From: Adineta steineri
Lineage: Eukaryota > Rotifera > Eurotatoria > Adinetida > Adinetidae
Reading direction: 5' to 3'
Length of the DNA: 64,000 nt
Assembly: GCA_905250115.1 (NCBI GenBank)
Contig: CAJNOI010000062.1
Coordinates: 104,249-168,248, forward strand
Shown here: in pieces, positions 45,919 through 63,193 of the stretch
Layout: each line of letters opens with the position of its first letter
Position numbering within the stretch: the stretch's first letter is position 1
Notes under the pieces: model-generated
What the model was told of the DNA's origin: nothing
The model's database searches: none
Seen by the model: the letters and a program-made list of their open reading frames with translations, nothing else
Translations under genes and position numbers: made by a program

Positions 45919-46584
45919 GAACTGGTATCAACGACTACTAAAGATCGTAAATATATTATCGTTTGGCTGGATAAACATATTGGTCAACCAGTAAGTTATT
46001 TGTCGCTCAAACGTTTATTACACGCGATGGTAGATGCAAATGGCGCTTCACGTTGGACTGCAGATGACTTTTACGACTTTGAAAACCTAATTCGACTTAA
46101 AAGAGTACCTCGGTACACAGTAATCCGCTTTTTTAATGAATGCCATTCTTGCCTGACTTTCATACATAACCATGCCCCATCGACTGCTATCTTTTTCATC
46201 ACATCTTACTCATTGGGTCGTATCATCATACCATCCATTGTTGATCAGGTGCACGCTATTTATGTATTATGCTTCTGTATTGAAAGTATACTAGATTGGG
46301 CGTTCGATTACCTAGATCATATTCAAGCGTTTACTTTCGATCACGATTTAATGATACGCTTAACTCGTGATATTGGAAATTACTGTATGCAACAAGGAAT
46401 AAAACAAGTGGAAGATGGAGATCAAGAACAAGCGTCCAAAAATTTCTCTGATGCTAGAATACTTTTCCTTCGTGCAAATACGATCGATGAAGAGAATTTT
46501 GACAAAGATCTAGCACGTGTTAATAATCTACTCATCAAGTTTCCACGTAAGCAGACGAAGTCTTTACAGTGTCAAGAAACATAA
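45919..46584 (+). CDS. 3' exon of an unknown gene, possible N-terminal regulator plus helical tail
   Basis: A frame beginning after an acceptor (TCTGTTTCAG at 45909-45918) runs to a stop at 46582-46584. It opens with DRKYIIVWLDKHIGQP, then LKRLLHAMVDANG. Later strand-like segments APSTAIFFITSYSLGRIIIP and HAIYVLCFCIESIL give an alternating strand/helix pattern like a receiver or Rossmann-type domain. The last 75 residues are helical (LTRDIGNYCMQQGIKQVEDG, then SKNFSDARILFLRANTI) and resemble a TPR-type helix pair. The open frame continues upstream to about 45709, but there the composition turns AT-rich and Tyr/Phe-rich, so the exon border is placed at the AG. The first exon was not found. Function is unknown. 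Confidence 0.5.
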   Translation, partial: ELVSTTTKDRKYIIVWLDKHIGQPVSYLSLKRLLHAMVDANGASRWTADDFYDFENLIRLKRVPRYTVIRFFNECHSCLTFIHNHAPSTAIFFITSYSLGRIIIPSIVDQVHAIYVLCFCIESILDWAFDYLDHIQAFTFDHDLMIRLTRDIGNYCMQQGIKQVEDGDQEQASKNFSDARILFLRANTIDEENFDKDLARVNNLLIKFPRKQTKSLQCQET

Positions 46585-47857
46585 TCCTCCATGTTATTAT
46601 ATCGCGAAATGTGTTATTTCACAAATGGTCGGTTAATCTATTTAATGAAACACATACATCTATAATTATCGGTTATGCGGAGACGAAGTTTTACTCAATA
46701 CATGTAACACAAAACGCTAATAACCAATTCGTTTCATATCAATATTGATAGACCTATTTAACAGCAATACTACTTTTATGTAAATTTAATAACATCACCC
46801 ACTATGAATTGTATTTAAGTTATATACCACACTACTAACCAAAATAAAAACATGCTTATATAGAATATTTAATACATAATAAATATTGCAAACAAATTAT
46901 TACAGTAGAAGATACTGATTAGATGATTTTATCATTGAAATATAATTGAGAACTGACTTCTACTCTACAGTAACAAATGCATGGAACTCTATCTTTTAAC
47001 TTTGTATTGATCGGTGTATTTATATATAGTTAATTCTATATAATCAATGGCACTTGTAAATTGAATCTATGATTATCATTATTACATTTCAATAGTCAAT
47101 TTTAGATAAGAGTATTTTAAATTTTTTTAATGCGAAAATAAACGGAGAAGAAGAACTAGAACAAAAAATTGAACTGTAAAGAAAGGAATTTTGTCCAAGA
47201 CGACCAAGAGCAAGGACATAAACGTCTGTTGTTGTTGAAAAAAGACGAAAGAAAAAAAAAGAAACTTTAAATAATCAAAAAGACAGACAATTGAAAAAAA
47301 AAAGGAAAAGGACACTGCACAAATTGGACACCTGATAGCGCTGTGCTAATGAACGCATATCTGATTTTAGGATATGGATCGAAACATGAATGGCATATTG
47401 CAGTGCACAAATGAAATTTTTACGAGAAAGAAAAATAATCGGTGAAACAATTACATTCAAAATAAGAAGAAAAGAAAGAAAAAATACTCTTCTATTCAAT
47501 GCACAAGAATTTTCTTAAATAATAACGCCAAATACTGTTTTCTTTTTCATTAGGTTAACTAAAATATAAGTGCAAAATAAACTATTCAAAGAAAAAAAAG
47601 AGAAGAAGAAGAGAGAGAGAAAAAAACGAACAACAAAGATAGTACTCAATACAGACATTTTTTTTGCTAATGACTATAAAGCAATGAAAGCACGTGCATT
47701 TGAATACACTTATTTGGAATATGCACGGACTGTTCAATACATACAAATAGAAAAACACACGCATACAAACAGACAGAACAATGAATTTGAGAATTAGTCT
47801 AATATTAAAAAGAAACAAAGAATTTGACACACACACACACACACGTACACATGCGCA
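46585..47857. other. Spacer between convergent genes
   Basis: AT-rich, with A- and T-runs and an AC dinucleotide repeat at about 47827-47844 just beyond the ATPase stop codon. No gene was seen. Confidence 0.5.
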
Positions 47858-52333
<4,476 letters not shown>

Positions 52334-55300
52334 AGTTCATTGAAATCAAATATAATAATTACCAAAAGAAAAGGCTATTACTCAATCTTAACTAATGATC
52401 GAGATCTAAAAATATTTGATGTGACAAAATATCTACAACAAAAAAAAAGAAAAAAAGTAATTATATATTCTTTTCTTCTATAGCTGACTCGTAGAATGAT
52501 GACGATGGTATTGTCGATGCGATCAGTCGCATGCAGACGAAAAAAAAGAGAGAATGAAAGAGAAGAGGAGAAGAAAAAAAAAAGAACTGTCGAGAAATAA
52601 TATATAGCTTTTTGTTGCTACGAGCAAAACAAAATCGACAGATGACGTCATTCTATAGAAAAACTAAAGTTGACATCGAATTCTCTAGTGAATTATAATG
52701 AAGTAAAAAAATTTTGTTTTTTTAACTGACAAATATTTATTAAACAAATATATAGCTGAAAGCGTACAACAAATCTTACTCGTTTTCTTCTTCTTGACTT
52801 TCTCATATTACTCAGCTGGATTGATCATTATCAGCAAAATGCGCGCGCGCAATCCATCGACCGATCTATTTTCTTCTATTACTATCAAGATTACAACGGA
52901 AATAAAAATAAAAAAAAGAAGAAGAAGGAAAGAATTCAAATAACAAACCTATTCGTACTTCTTTTTTTTTATATAGACGAACGTTTTTTATTGAACTAAT
53001 TCCCTCTTAACGCTTATTAATAATAACCTAGTAAATAAAAAAGCTGATGGGATAAAAAGAAAAAGAAGAAATAATGCTGAATAACTAGTAATGTATAAAA
53101 AAAAATATATTATTTTCAAAAAACCCTTTCTCTATGATTACGAGTACAAATATAAAATGCGATTGTATATACTGAAGACTAGGCATATAAATTTCAATAT
53201 CTATAATCACAAAAAAAAGGAGAGAATTGGAAAGGGGCCCTTTTTTTTATTTCTTTCTCGGTAAAAAAAAAAGTAATCTTGCTCGTAAAATACATCACGC
53301 TCGTGTTATTTTATGATCTTTATAATGGTCGTTTTTATTTTAATGATCGATACTCCAGATATGGATAGAAGTTTTCGATCTTTATATATACATAAAAATA
53401 TACATATATGTTTGTTGTATGTATATAATCAATTTTACCTTCTTTGAGATAGATAAATGCGTTGTTACAATAATAAATGTCGGGAAAAAAAAGGATGAAG
53501 AGAATCCGAGGCCAATACACGCATTAACATGCATATGTCATTTCTTCGACTCGTAAACGTGCAAGCACTCCGCTTAGAGAATAGAGGAAATAGGGTTTTT
53601 GTTCTCAATCGAAAGTCATCATATTCGACAACGAAAGAAAAGAAGAAAAAAAATAGAAGAAAAAAAGATATACAAAAGAAGAACAAGAATTTTTTTTTCT
53701 ATTAAATGACTTTTGATCCTCTTTTTCTCCTATAACAATATAACTAAGATGAAATCATAAAAAGAACCTTATATACTCGCTAATTGACAGACTACGATCA
53801 ACATTTTTTCTTTAGATTTCTAGTCACTTCTATAATAATAATAAACCACAACAACAAAAGAGAATATATTCACTATTTATTCGTAAAAATGACTATTACC
53901 TTGACTTCAAGAATAATAAACTTTTCTACCTGTGTTATATCAACAACGAATACATTTATTCTTTCTTTTTTTTTATTATTTCTTGTACTCTCATATATCT
54001 CAATCTTAGTGTCTAAAAATAAAAAGAATGAAGAAAAAAAGAAAAAAGAATCCATAAATCAGCTTGTATATGCATACTTGCACTTACCTCATTCGATAAA
54101 TAAAATACTCTTTAGGAAAAATTACTGTCCTAAACATAAATATAATTTGATGTCAAACACAACGACTGTCAATATGGTTGTCATGTAAATCGCATTTTTT
54201 TTTAGATAATTAAAGAGATGTTGTGTATTCTCTCTTTTCAACGACAGTTTATTTTTTCTTGTCTATCTGTCTATCTTTCTGTCACTGTCTATTGCCAATA
54301 GAAATAGTAAGAAAAAGAAGAAGAAGAAGAAGAAGACGAAGAAGAAGAAAAACAAGAGAAAAAAGTAGAAAAACATACGATCATGTCACACTAGATAGAT
54401 TCATTACTATCGATGTTCGTCTTGCCAACCAACGATAATATTAAGATGATAATGCAGAACTAAACATATGTGAAAGACAGTCAAAATGATGCGCAAGTGC
54501 ACTCGTCTCCCACACATACATACGGCGGTTTACATCATTGCCAACATAGTATATGCAACTTCTCTCATTTCTTGTGTTCTGCCACCGACAATAGTATGTG
54601 TTCGACGACGGCAGTAACGACGACCAATCTTTGCGCACATACACATTAGTTTTTTGCTTGTGCCGCTCGACACTACTCGCAATATAGCAAAGCGAAAAAA
54701 GCCACCATCACATACCAAAGTGTTTTTTATCAATAGGAAAGCGAAGAACTGTGATGATGGTGTGATAGTGGCATTAAAATAGAGGAGAAGAAAAAAACGA
54801 GAAAAAAAAAGAATAAGAAGCAAAAAAAGCGAGAAGGAAAAAAAATAAGAAATCCAGCCTACAAAATTTATAATATCAAACGCACAAAAAAAAACAAGTG
54901 TTGATGGTAAAAAAAGAAAAGGGAACGGGATAGAGGGAGAGAGAGAGAGAGGAGGGGAGAGTGAATAAGATAAAAAATAACTGATTGCAAAAAAAAAAAG
55001 ACCTTGAAAGAATCAAGTAATTCAGTAATCTGATATTTCAAAACGAAATATGTGTTTTACTAGTCATTAATATATACAATAGAATAAAAAAAAATAAGAT
55101 AAGCATTGATTCAATAAGATCAAAGTATATTTCAATTAGAAAAATAAATCTATAAAAAATAATAAAATAATGATTATAAATACCATACCTGTATAAATTG
55201 ATAATAATTCATCCATTGAAAATGACTGTTATTGATCGAAAAATAAAAAAAGTCCTATCATTATTATTAAATGGTAATGTATGTTAAATATTTACCATCG

Positions 55301-57564
55301 ACTTATCGTATCATTCAGCGGTTGCAATGCTGATAGTTACGAATGGTTACTATTAAGAATTGATGATTCTTATTGAATTTATACAGATGACAGTTCTTTA
55401 CATTGACAGTTTTCAAGAGTGCAACAAATACTACATATGATTAAAGTAATTGAAATGACAAGAATAATTATAATTACAATCGTCTAGTTTGGGAACTTTT
55501 TTTTTTGATGATGATTTATTTTAGAGATCTTAAAATAACAAATATAATATTTTATTTAAATTTCTTAGATTTTAATATCTGATAACATAGGAATAATAAT
55601 AATAAAGGGTCGTTCTATTCGAAATAATCAATAACATTGAAATATAAACTTTGTTTATCTCAATAGTCATGTTTAAATACAATTTGATTAGAGGGCGAAA
55701 AAAAAAGAAGATGAATTAAAACAATGGGAAATATAACAGTATATATATATATAAATGGCCTTGAGGAGTATATATATTTATTTTTTAGATATTATCATTC
55801 ATACGTCGTTCTTTTTATTAATAATTTCATCTATTATAATAAGAAAAGTTTCGTGATTGCTAATAATATTAGATGATAAATGTTCTTTTTCTTCCACTGT
55901 AATAATTTTCTGTGTCTTGATTGAATAATAATATAACACTCTAAAAATGTAACAATAAATCAGATAAAGTACTTGAACTTCATGTTTTAAAAAGCCACAA
56001 GCAAAATATGATTATAAATATACAAAAAAAAAATCGTATTACAAATACAATAACATTAACAATCGACTGATAGATATGTCTACGCTTTAATTTTACCTGA
56101 TTTATTTATATAGATGAAAACTCTTTTAGATTGCATTCATTATATAGAGCTGAGTATACTTTTGATGTGACTGAAAAACATTATTATTATTTATATTTTG
56201 CTAGGAGAAAAACAATAGAACATAAGTGATTGTTGTCATTGAATAAAAAAAAGTCTTTCAGTGATCTGTATCATATATTGATTAAGTATTTCTTTATATT
56301 TGATGCAACCGATAACAATGTTTTTTATGACCATATGTGTATGTAATTCGATCGTATTATATAAAATAAAAATAAAAAGTGCAAATAAATTAAACAATAG
56401 AATTATTCATCATTTTTCTTCATAGTACCATCTGATTAAAATAATCATACGAACGATGATTGATAGTGCACTTGGGCTTTCAAATGAAACTATATGATCG
56501 AATTTCTATTTTGTTTATAAGGTCATTTTGCCCCAAATGAATTTTTAGTTAAATATAATTTGTTTAAAACCGCATTTTAACAATGCAATATTCCAACAGA
56601 GAAAGAAATATAATCCGTAACCTATATGTAGTATACTCTTACGTTATTTTAAATTATATTCGTGTTCAATTCTTTTTCTAATAAACCAATTGAAATCTGA
56701 TCCTTCTATCGGAAGCCATATATTTTTATATATTCTGAAAGAAAGAATACATTTCGATAATAAAAAGCTTAGATTCGATTGGTTGTTTCGTTTTTTTTTT
56801 GAAGATTGAATAAAAAGTTTTTTTTTCGATTATGCCACCATGATTGTCGATTGAAGATAGTTTTACTGCACCTCATGAAAAATATATGAGAATAAATATC
56901 ATCTGTTATTTATTGATTTTTGTTCTATATTAATACGAATCAAAGGTTTAAAAATTGCGTATATGTTAGAAATCAATGTTTTATCTAGAGAATAGTATGT
57001 AGAGGTCGTAAGGTAGTCCCAATTCTAAAAATTTTTAATTAAATATAAAAGCTAATGATAACTGTTTTTGTCATCAAGATTATAAATAAATATCAGTTTT
57101 AGATATAAAAATAAACTACCAAAAGTGCACGATTGAGATTTAGATTAGATTTTCAGTTAGTATACTACAAGCTATGTTATTTGTCCTCTTCGATGAAGAT
57201 CTTTGCATTCCCTCGGGCTAAAAAAAACAATAAGTTAATTGCTTTTATGGATGTATTTTAAAACAACTAATCAGCTTAATGTTTATTTGTTTTTTTGCTA
57301 ATCTTCAATTATCTTACATAATTTAACTAGAAAATTTTGACATGAAATATATTCATTCATTCTATCAATAGTGAAAAACAAAACATACTAACAAGAACTT
57401 TGAATCCTATAATATCTTTATGGAAAACATAATTATGATATGAGAATATTTTCATTTTTGGAAGAATAGTCTAGTAACCGATGCTTTATAAATGACTGTT
57501 TCATTAGAAAAGAAAAAAAAAACATATAAGAATTATTTAATATAATAAGAAAAATTCATATGAT
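52334..57564. other. Large gene-poor region upstream of the ATPase
   Basis: No gene was supported in 5.2 kb. It includes the ATPase promoter and 5' UTR region. Simple repeats are a CGCGCGCGC stretch near 52841-52849, an AAG array at about 54313-54350 and a GA array at about 54936-54955. A slightly GC-rich patch at 57184-57221 follows an acceptor-like GTTTTTTTTAG on the minus strand and reads RGNAKIFIEEDK before a stop. It might be an isolated terminal exon but has no partner. Confidence 0.45.
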
Positions 57565-58129
57565 TTAATCCGAATACCATTCCGATTTTCGTAAATCACT
57601 TCGACACATTGGACATTTAGAATTTTTCTAAAATATTCAAAGAATAACTTTAATTAAAAAAGAATTTTTTGAATATAAATTCAAACCTTAAGCCATTTAT
57701 CAATACATTTGCTATGAAATCTATGTAAACATGGAATTGTCCGTAGTTTTTCGTCAGATTTATATTCATTGAGACAAATATCGCATACAGCACCTACTAC
57801 TGATACTTCTTCAGCTGTTGTTGTTGGATAACATTCAATTAAGTGTTTTGATAAACCTAAATCAACATAATGTTCATCATCTTCATGATCAGATAAATCA
57901 TCATGTGCGTGTTCATCATAAAAATCTCCTTCATCATCTGTTTCCCAACTAAAATAAATATTTTATTAAATTCAAAAAAATAAATATCTTATATATAGAT
58001 ATACCTGTCACTTTCATCAGCTTGAGCTACATCGATTTCTTCAATACGTTGAGAAGTTTCTGTAGTTTGAGTCGTTGGTTGATCTGTTGTAAACGGAATT
58101 TCTTGATCACCCTGATTATTCGCAGACAT
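57565..58129 (-). CDS. RING-H2 protein, likely E3 ubiquitin ligase
   Basis: Three exons, 58129-58005, 57948-57687 and 57627-57565, give 149 residues. The N-terminal half is Thr/Gln-rich and then acidic, with DDEGDFYDEHAHDDLSDHED. The C-terminal RING reads CDICLNEYKSDEKLRTIPC, then LHRFHSKCIDKWL, then KNSKCPMCRSDL. This is the C3H2C3 pattern with eight zinc ligands present. FH-x2-C-x2-WL is the E2-binding side of cytoplasmic RING-H2 ligases. No membrane span is seen. The substrate is unknown. A second RING-H2 gene lies 645 bases away on the same strand, with a similar RING (CFHLYHQECIDNWL), so a local duplication of the RING end is possible. Confidence 0.85.
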
Positions 58130-58773
58130 TTTATGTCGTTAAAAGAAAACTAATTCAATACGATTTAGTTATTACTGAAACAATACTAATCTATAATGAG
58201 TCATAAATATTGATAATGAATGGATATGTCTTCAATTCTCTCTATTTTGTCTCAGAAAGCTTTCAATAGATGTCGATAATATACAATGATTTATTTTATT
58301 CTTTTCTGTCAATGAATAGCTAAAGAATTGAAACATACTTTTAGTAATTATGATTTTATTAAGTAAATATTTGTAATAGTGAAGGACTGATATAATAAAT
58401 TTAACACTTTCTTTTGAAAAGCTAGCTTTCATCGTAATCATATATTTTCAAGGTAGACAAAAAAAAATAGAATCTAAAATATTCAATAGCGAAGTCGTCT
58501 ACATTGATCTAGAATTAATTAAACTATATGGAAACCAAAAAAGTTTGATCATAAGAATTCATTTTCTTTCAGAAATATTGTTGAGATTAACGAATATAAA
58601 TAAATACAGAAGATTTTTTCAGTAAAACAAAATTGAATATTTTTTTTTTATATCCATGAATAAAGTTTCATTATCATAATAATAATTTGAATTTTTACAC
58701 AACAGAATGAAGAGACAGTTTTGATTTGCAAAACATAATTAACAGAAAAAAAGTAATTTTAATTAGTCAAGAA
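58130..58773. other. Spacer between two RING genes
   Basis: AT-rich intergenic sequence, with nothing recognised. Confidence 0.5.
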
Positions 58774-59896
58774 TTATTGAATTGGTGGTATTCGACAAAT
58801 TGGACATTGATTTTTATCCTAAAATAAAAAAAAATTTATTAAATCGATATTCAAAAAACAAATCGTTTTTACTTTTAACCAATTATCTATACATTCTTGA
58901 TGATATAAATGAAAACATCGTAATCGACGTAAGAGTTGATTTTGTTCAAATTCATCCCAACATATACTACATTTATTTTCTTCGGCACTTCGATTTTTTG
59001 GACGATCAAATCTTTCAGTTGGTAAACGATTAATTTGTTCTTTAGTTAATGCTTTTGATGCAATTGTACTATCAAGTTCAAGTAATCTCTAAATAATCAA
59101 ATATTGAAATAAATACTTCATTTGTTTTCGATGATATTTTACTTCGTAATCATTTGGAGTAAAATCGTCATTATTATTTTGAACATCTCGATTACCAAAA
59201 GCACCAGGACGTGGAAAAGTATTACTAACAAGTTGAAATATATTCGAAATATTATTTTGATTATTATTATAACGATTAGCTGGAGTAGGACGAGCTAATG
59301 TAGCTCTTGGTATAGGTATAATTTCAGGTTCATTATTAGATTGAAATGTTCGATTATTATTAATTCGTTGGGGAGGAAATACTGGTCGTTGACGATGTCT
59401 TCGTCCTCGTTGATTTTCTTCTTCTTGTAAACGTGCTGCTAATTCTGCATCATTAAAAACTGCTGCATTATCAGGTTCAGTAATAATAGCTGATGTTCTT
59501 TTATTATTTATTTCTTGCATATATGATCGAGTTGGTAGAACACTTCGCCTTGAATATTCTTCTTCTTGAAGTTGACGTGCATAAGCAGCATCAGCATCGA
59601 TTTCAGATTTTCGTTGTGGATTAAATGTAGTAGCATAATTAGGAAATGATTCATCAATTTCCATTGAATTTGAACCAAAAAGATCTTCTTGATGTTGTCG
59701 AGCTATTTCTTCATCATCCATAGTATTTGATATTATTGCAGAATTAATTAAAGGCTAAATAAAAAAGGAAAATTAATTCTAATTTGTTCGTTATAAAACT
59801 TACAAAAATCTGATCGAACTGATCTGCTGTTAATATTTGTTGAAGTTCGCTATAGGCACGTGCTATTGGGGATAAAGACCTTCTACTATCTCCCAT
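58774..59896 (-). CDS. RING-H2 protein with disordered Arg/Asn-rich N-terminus
   Basis: Four exons, 59896-59804, 59754-59143, 59088-58873 and 58818-58774, give 321 residues. The N-terminal 235 residues are mostly disordered and contain two related motifs, AAYARQLQEEE and AELAARLQEEE, plus EEIARQHQEDL. These look like ubiquitin-interacting helices (UIM-like, A-x-x-L/Q-EEE). The C-terminal RING reads CSICWDEFEQNQLLRRLRC, then FHLYHQECIDNWL, then DKNQCPICRIPP, a complete C3H2C3 set. The layout of ubiquitin-binding helices plus RING-H2 suggests an E3 ligase that recognises already ubiquitinated proteins; this is inference. In exon 2 the donor was placed at GTAAAA (59142) because it keeps phase. 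An alternative donor 20 bases on would need a roughly 30-base intron. Confidence 0.85.
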
Positions 59897-60680
59897 TCTA
59901 TTTCAAAACAAACTAAAACCTTCCAAATAACTATAAACAGATGATTCACCGTTTTTTTTTTTTTTCTTTTTCTTTAGGTAGTAACAGAAAACAATTCGAT
60001 AACCGTAAATAAGTCAGTCAAAGAAAAGAAAAAAACCCAACTTATGAGTCAGTAGGACAAAAAACACACACTTTATTGTAGTTTCGATTATGATTGGATG
60101 AATTGATACATAACGTTTTCGTTTGATTATATTGAGAAGAATGCATATTTAGCGCATCGATGATATACACAATCGAATGATATATATCAGAGAAGAATAA
60201 AATATATATATATATATGCACAAGATTGATCTATAGAAAAACTATGTCAGTCTTTATATACATATTTTTCTCGATCACAATGTATAACAGTAGATTTCAA
60301 CATATCAAATATAGAATTTATATTGGTGATTAGAATATCAATCATACTACATGACTGAAATACTTACGATTAGGAAGATATTTTTTTATTATATTATTAT
60401 ATGTGTACTTTAGATAAGATTCTACCTAGTTACATTATCAAAATGTCTAGGCCGTAAATGTTTTTGTGAAATAATAGTTTTGTCAATTCTTCATATCATA
60501 TTTCATAGAAAAATGTTTAAATTAAAAAAAAAGAAGAGTTTTCTACGTAAAACGATTGGTAGGCAATTTGAATAATGAAAATATAAATGTACAATTTTAA
60601 ATTTCAGATGGCGTTCATTCACGACAATTAAATATTTTATTAATAATTTCATATTTAAAATATATACAAACATTTTCTAT
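59897..60680. other. Spacer with an AT dinucleotide run
   Basis: A TA repeat at about 60194-60212. Otherwise nothing recognised. The 3' end (60640-60680) resembles 63710-63749, the 3' flank of the duplicated gene. Confidence 0.5.
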
Positions 60681-61228
60681 TTAACTATCCAACTGTTCTG
60701 AAGAAGAATAATATTCTTCCATACTATCTAATAATGTCATGATATCACATACTAAATCATTTTGTTGTGATGATAATGCTATTTCCATTAAAGACTGAAA
60801 TTGATCATCCATAATGAATGGTATTAATGGTGCTTGTTTATTATTATAGATTTTTCTCTGTAATTCTGTTTGTTTTAGTTTTGCTTGTTCCTCTGGAGTT
60901 TGTGAATGATATTTTCCATCGACAAAACTTTGAATATCTTCTAAAGGTTCGATTATAACTTTCATTTGTTTATCATTTGCACAAGCTTGAATAAAGGCAT
61001 TTCTACGTTTCAATTCATTTTTATGTCGACGAATAGTATTAAGTGTTGAAAAATGACGTTGCCGAGATCGATGACGATGAGATGGACTAGATTCATCATT
61101 AAAATCATAAATACTTGACGCCGATACAGAATTGTCTGATTGAGTATTTGTAGTATCGGATAACATCTAAATATGAAGTTATATGAATGAAAAAATACAT
61201 ATAATATAAATACCTTTTTATGTTCCAT
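60681..61228 (-). CDS. Unrecognised protein, first copy of a tandem duplicate
   Basis: Two exons are likely. A short 5' exon (61228-61214) gives MEHKK before a GTATTT donor and joins in phase at an acceptor TATTTAG to 61166-60681, giving about 166 residues. The exon frame is open further upstream, so the true start could be earlier. The protein begins with a Ser-rich segment, then a basic stretch RHRSRQRHFSTLNTIRRHK and NELKRRNAFIQACAND. A Gln/Lys helix (PEEQAKLKQTELQRKIYNN) follows. The C-terminus is acidic, with MDDQFQSLMEIAL, then CDIMTLLDSMEEYYSS. No family was recognised. A close relative lies 3.07 kb further on. Confidence 0.6.
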
Positions 61229-61351
61229 TACTGGTAGTCTTAGTTGAAGATTTTCTCCGTCAATGTTTTGTGATGATAGTGAAGTATAATGAAGAATAAT
61301 ATTATGAGTATCCGTTATATATATGAGTAGGTTTTTGAAAATCATATACAA

Positions 61352-62995
61352 GGTAAGAATACAAATATATGACCTATTATGTATAGATCGATGTCAGTAC
61401 AACTTAAACTATATAAAGCTACTAGCAATATGCAATACGAGTAATTATGCTTATGCCTGACAAATAGCGTACAGGTAGATAAGTGAGACAGAAAGTAATT
61501 ATAATCTTAATATGATTGTTTGATAAACAAAATAAGGATAAGTAGGCGTCTTTTATATTTCATTGAAATTTAATGCATATAGAAATCAACCAATAACAAT
61601 GCATAATTACTAAATCATCGTCATATCCTCATATGTAGAACAATTACTGTTGGTAAAAACATACCTATTAGAAGGTCATTGTATTTAATATATTATTCTA
61701 AATGAATTGAATTTGATAATACCAGTTTCCTGATTATTATCATATTTTCGTTAAGAGAGGAAAGCTAATATTGAAATCATAATTATTTCAAATATCTTAT
61801 TGTTCAAAAGTATAATAAGTGTTATATTCACTTCTTTCAATTTATCAATATATATACAGAAGTACATTGACTGTTTACAAGCTTTCAAAATGGTAGATAA
61901 GCAAGTAAAGCTTCTAAATTTCGAAATCACAATTTAAGTAATAAATTATATCTTCTGACAACTAACAATACTTAAATCAAGCAACAATTTTTTTATAGAT
62001 AAAAGCATACGGTATAATAGTTACATATTTAGGAAGAGAATATAGGATAAAATAGACAGTAGACGAAAGAAAGAATGAATAAAAATATTTCAGATACAAA
62101 GCACAACTTTGAAGAAAAAATTACGTCGTTATATTATTGCACACATGACTGCATAAGATGGATAAAAGAAATAAGAGAATGTTATGCTCTCTCTCTCTCT
62201 TTCCCCAACTCATAACGATACGTATTGAATAGGTAATTACCTATAAAGATGAAAGTTAATAACATATCATGATTTATAAAGTAATTGTATTTTATTTTTC
62301 AGTTAAAATTCATCAAAATAACTTTTCACGTTTTCCACTGTTTTACATAGTTGATCGTTATTGAAAAAGCGTTCTGAAATCTTTTTTTTTAGTTAAGGAA
62401 CACTATCTATCTTCACGTTAAGTAAATATAAATACAGTAAACGACTGCATTCGAAACAGAAATGTATGTCTGATTCTACTCTATTATAATACCATGTGGA
62501 ATCTTAGGTGTATTTGAATATAATTTGAGTCTTACTAGAAAAATATAAAAACAAATGAATATTTTAGATTCATATTTATAATCGTGAGTTATGATCGTAT
62601 GTATTCGTATCTTTATAGAGTCGATACCGTTTTAAATAGAACTCTTTCAACTGCATCAAATAGTTATGAGTAAGGAAACTGCTTCTGAAACATAGTTATG
62701 TACTTAAATTTTCAATTCAATGAAGTTTAATTAGGAATATAAATCAAGTATATCCTAATTGTGCAATTTAAAATATTAAGATTATATTATAATGCGAGAG
62801 AAGATTTTTTTTCTGTTTGATTGATGATAGCTATTTATATCACGATATTTTATATTTTCTGATATTTCTCTAATAATTCACATTATTATTTAAGTAGATA
62901 TGACATGAAAAAATATTTATTGATAAATAACGACGAAAAAACTGTTTTAATACTTTAAAGCTTTCGATAGTTTCATGTAGTTTTTCGAATATATT
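61352..62995. other. AT-rich spacer between duplicate genes
   Basis: A CT dinucleotide run at about 62188-62201. No gene was seen. Confidence 0.5.
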
Positions 62996-63193
62996 CTATC
63001 CTTTGATAACGTATTCTTTACAATATTTTTTCTTATCACATAAGTATTTTATAGAGTTAAAAGCTAAATTAATTGTTTTGTCCATATATTTATTTTCACA
63101 TCCTAGTTCACAATTAATTAATCCAAACAAAAACAATAAATAAATATAAATTACAAAAAAAATACTAAATAATATGAAAGTCCTATAATTCAT
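62996..63193 (-). CDS. Possible small secreted Cys-containing peptide
   Basis: From ATG 63193 the frame gives 65 residues. It has a strong signal-peptide-like start, NYRTFILFSIFFVIYIYLLF, and then a short mature part with C-x3-C-x20-C-x5-C (NCELGCENK, then YLCDKKKYCKEY), ending VIKG. Two disulfides would fit. The frame is open upstream of the ATG through an unusual G-rich block. It could be a genuine secreted peptide, a leader exon, or chance. No family was recognised. Confidence 0.35.
   Translation of the reverse strand: MNYRTFILFSIFFVIYIYLLFLFGLINCELGCENKYMDKTINLAFNSIKYLCDKKKYCKEYVIKG

Noticed and set aside
47127..47842. Phe/Cys-rich minus-strand frames and a Lys-rich plus-strand frame
   Set aside because: They follow poly-purine and poly-pyrimidine tracts and end in an AC microsatellite; no coding evidence.
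54223..54438. Frame with a long Arg run
   Set aside because: Translation of an AAG microsatellite.
59089..59142. Extension of the second RING exon through MKYLFQYLII, or a roughly 30-base intron
   Set aside because: A 54-base intron with a GTAAAA donor keeps phase and needs no ultrashort intron.
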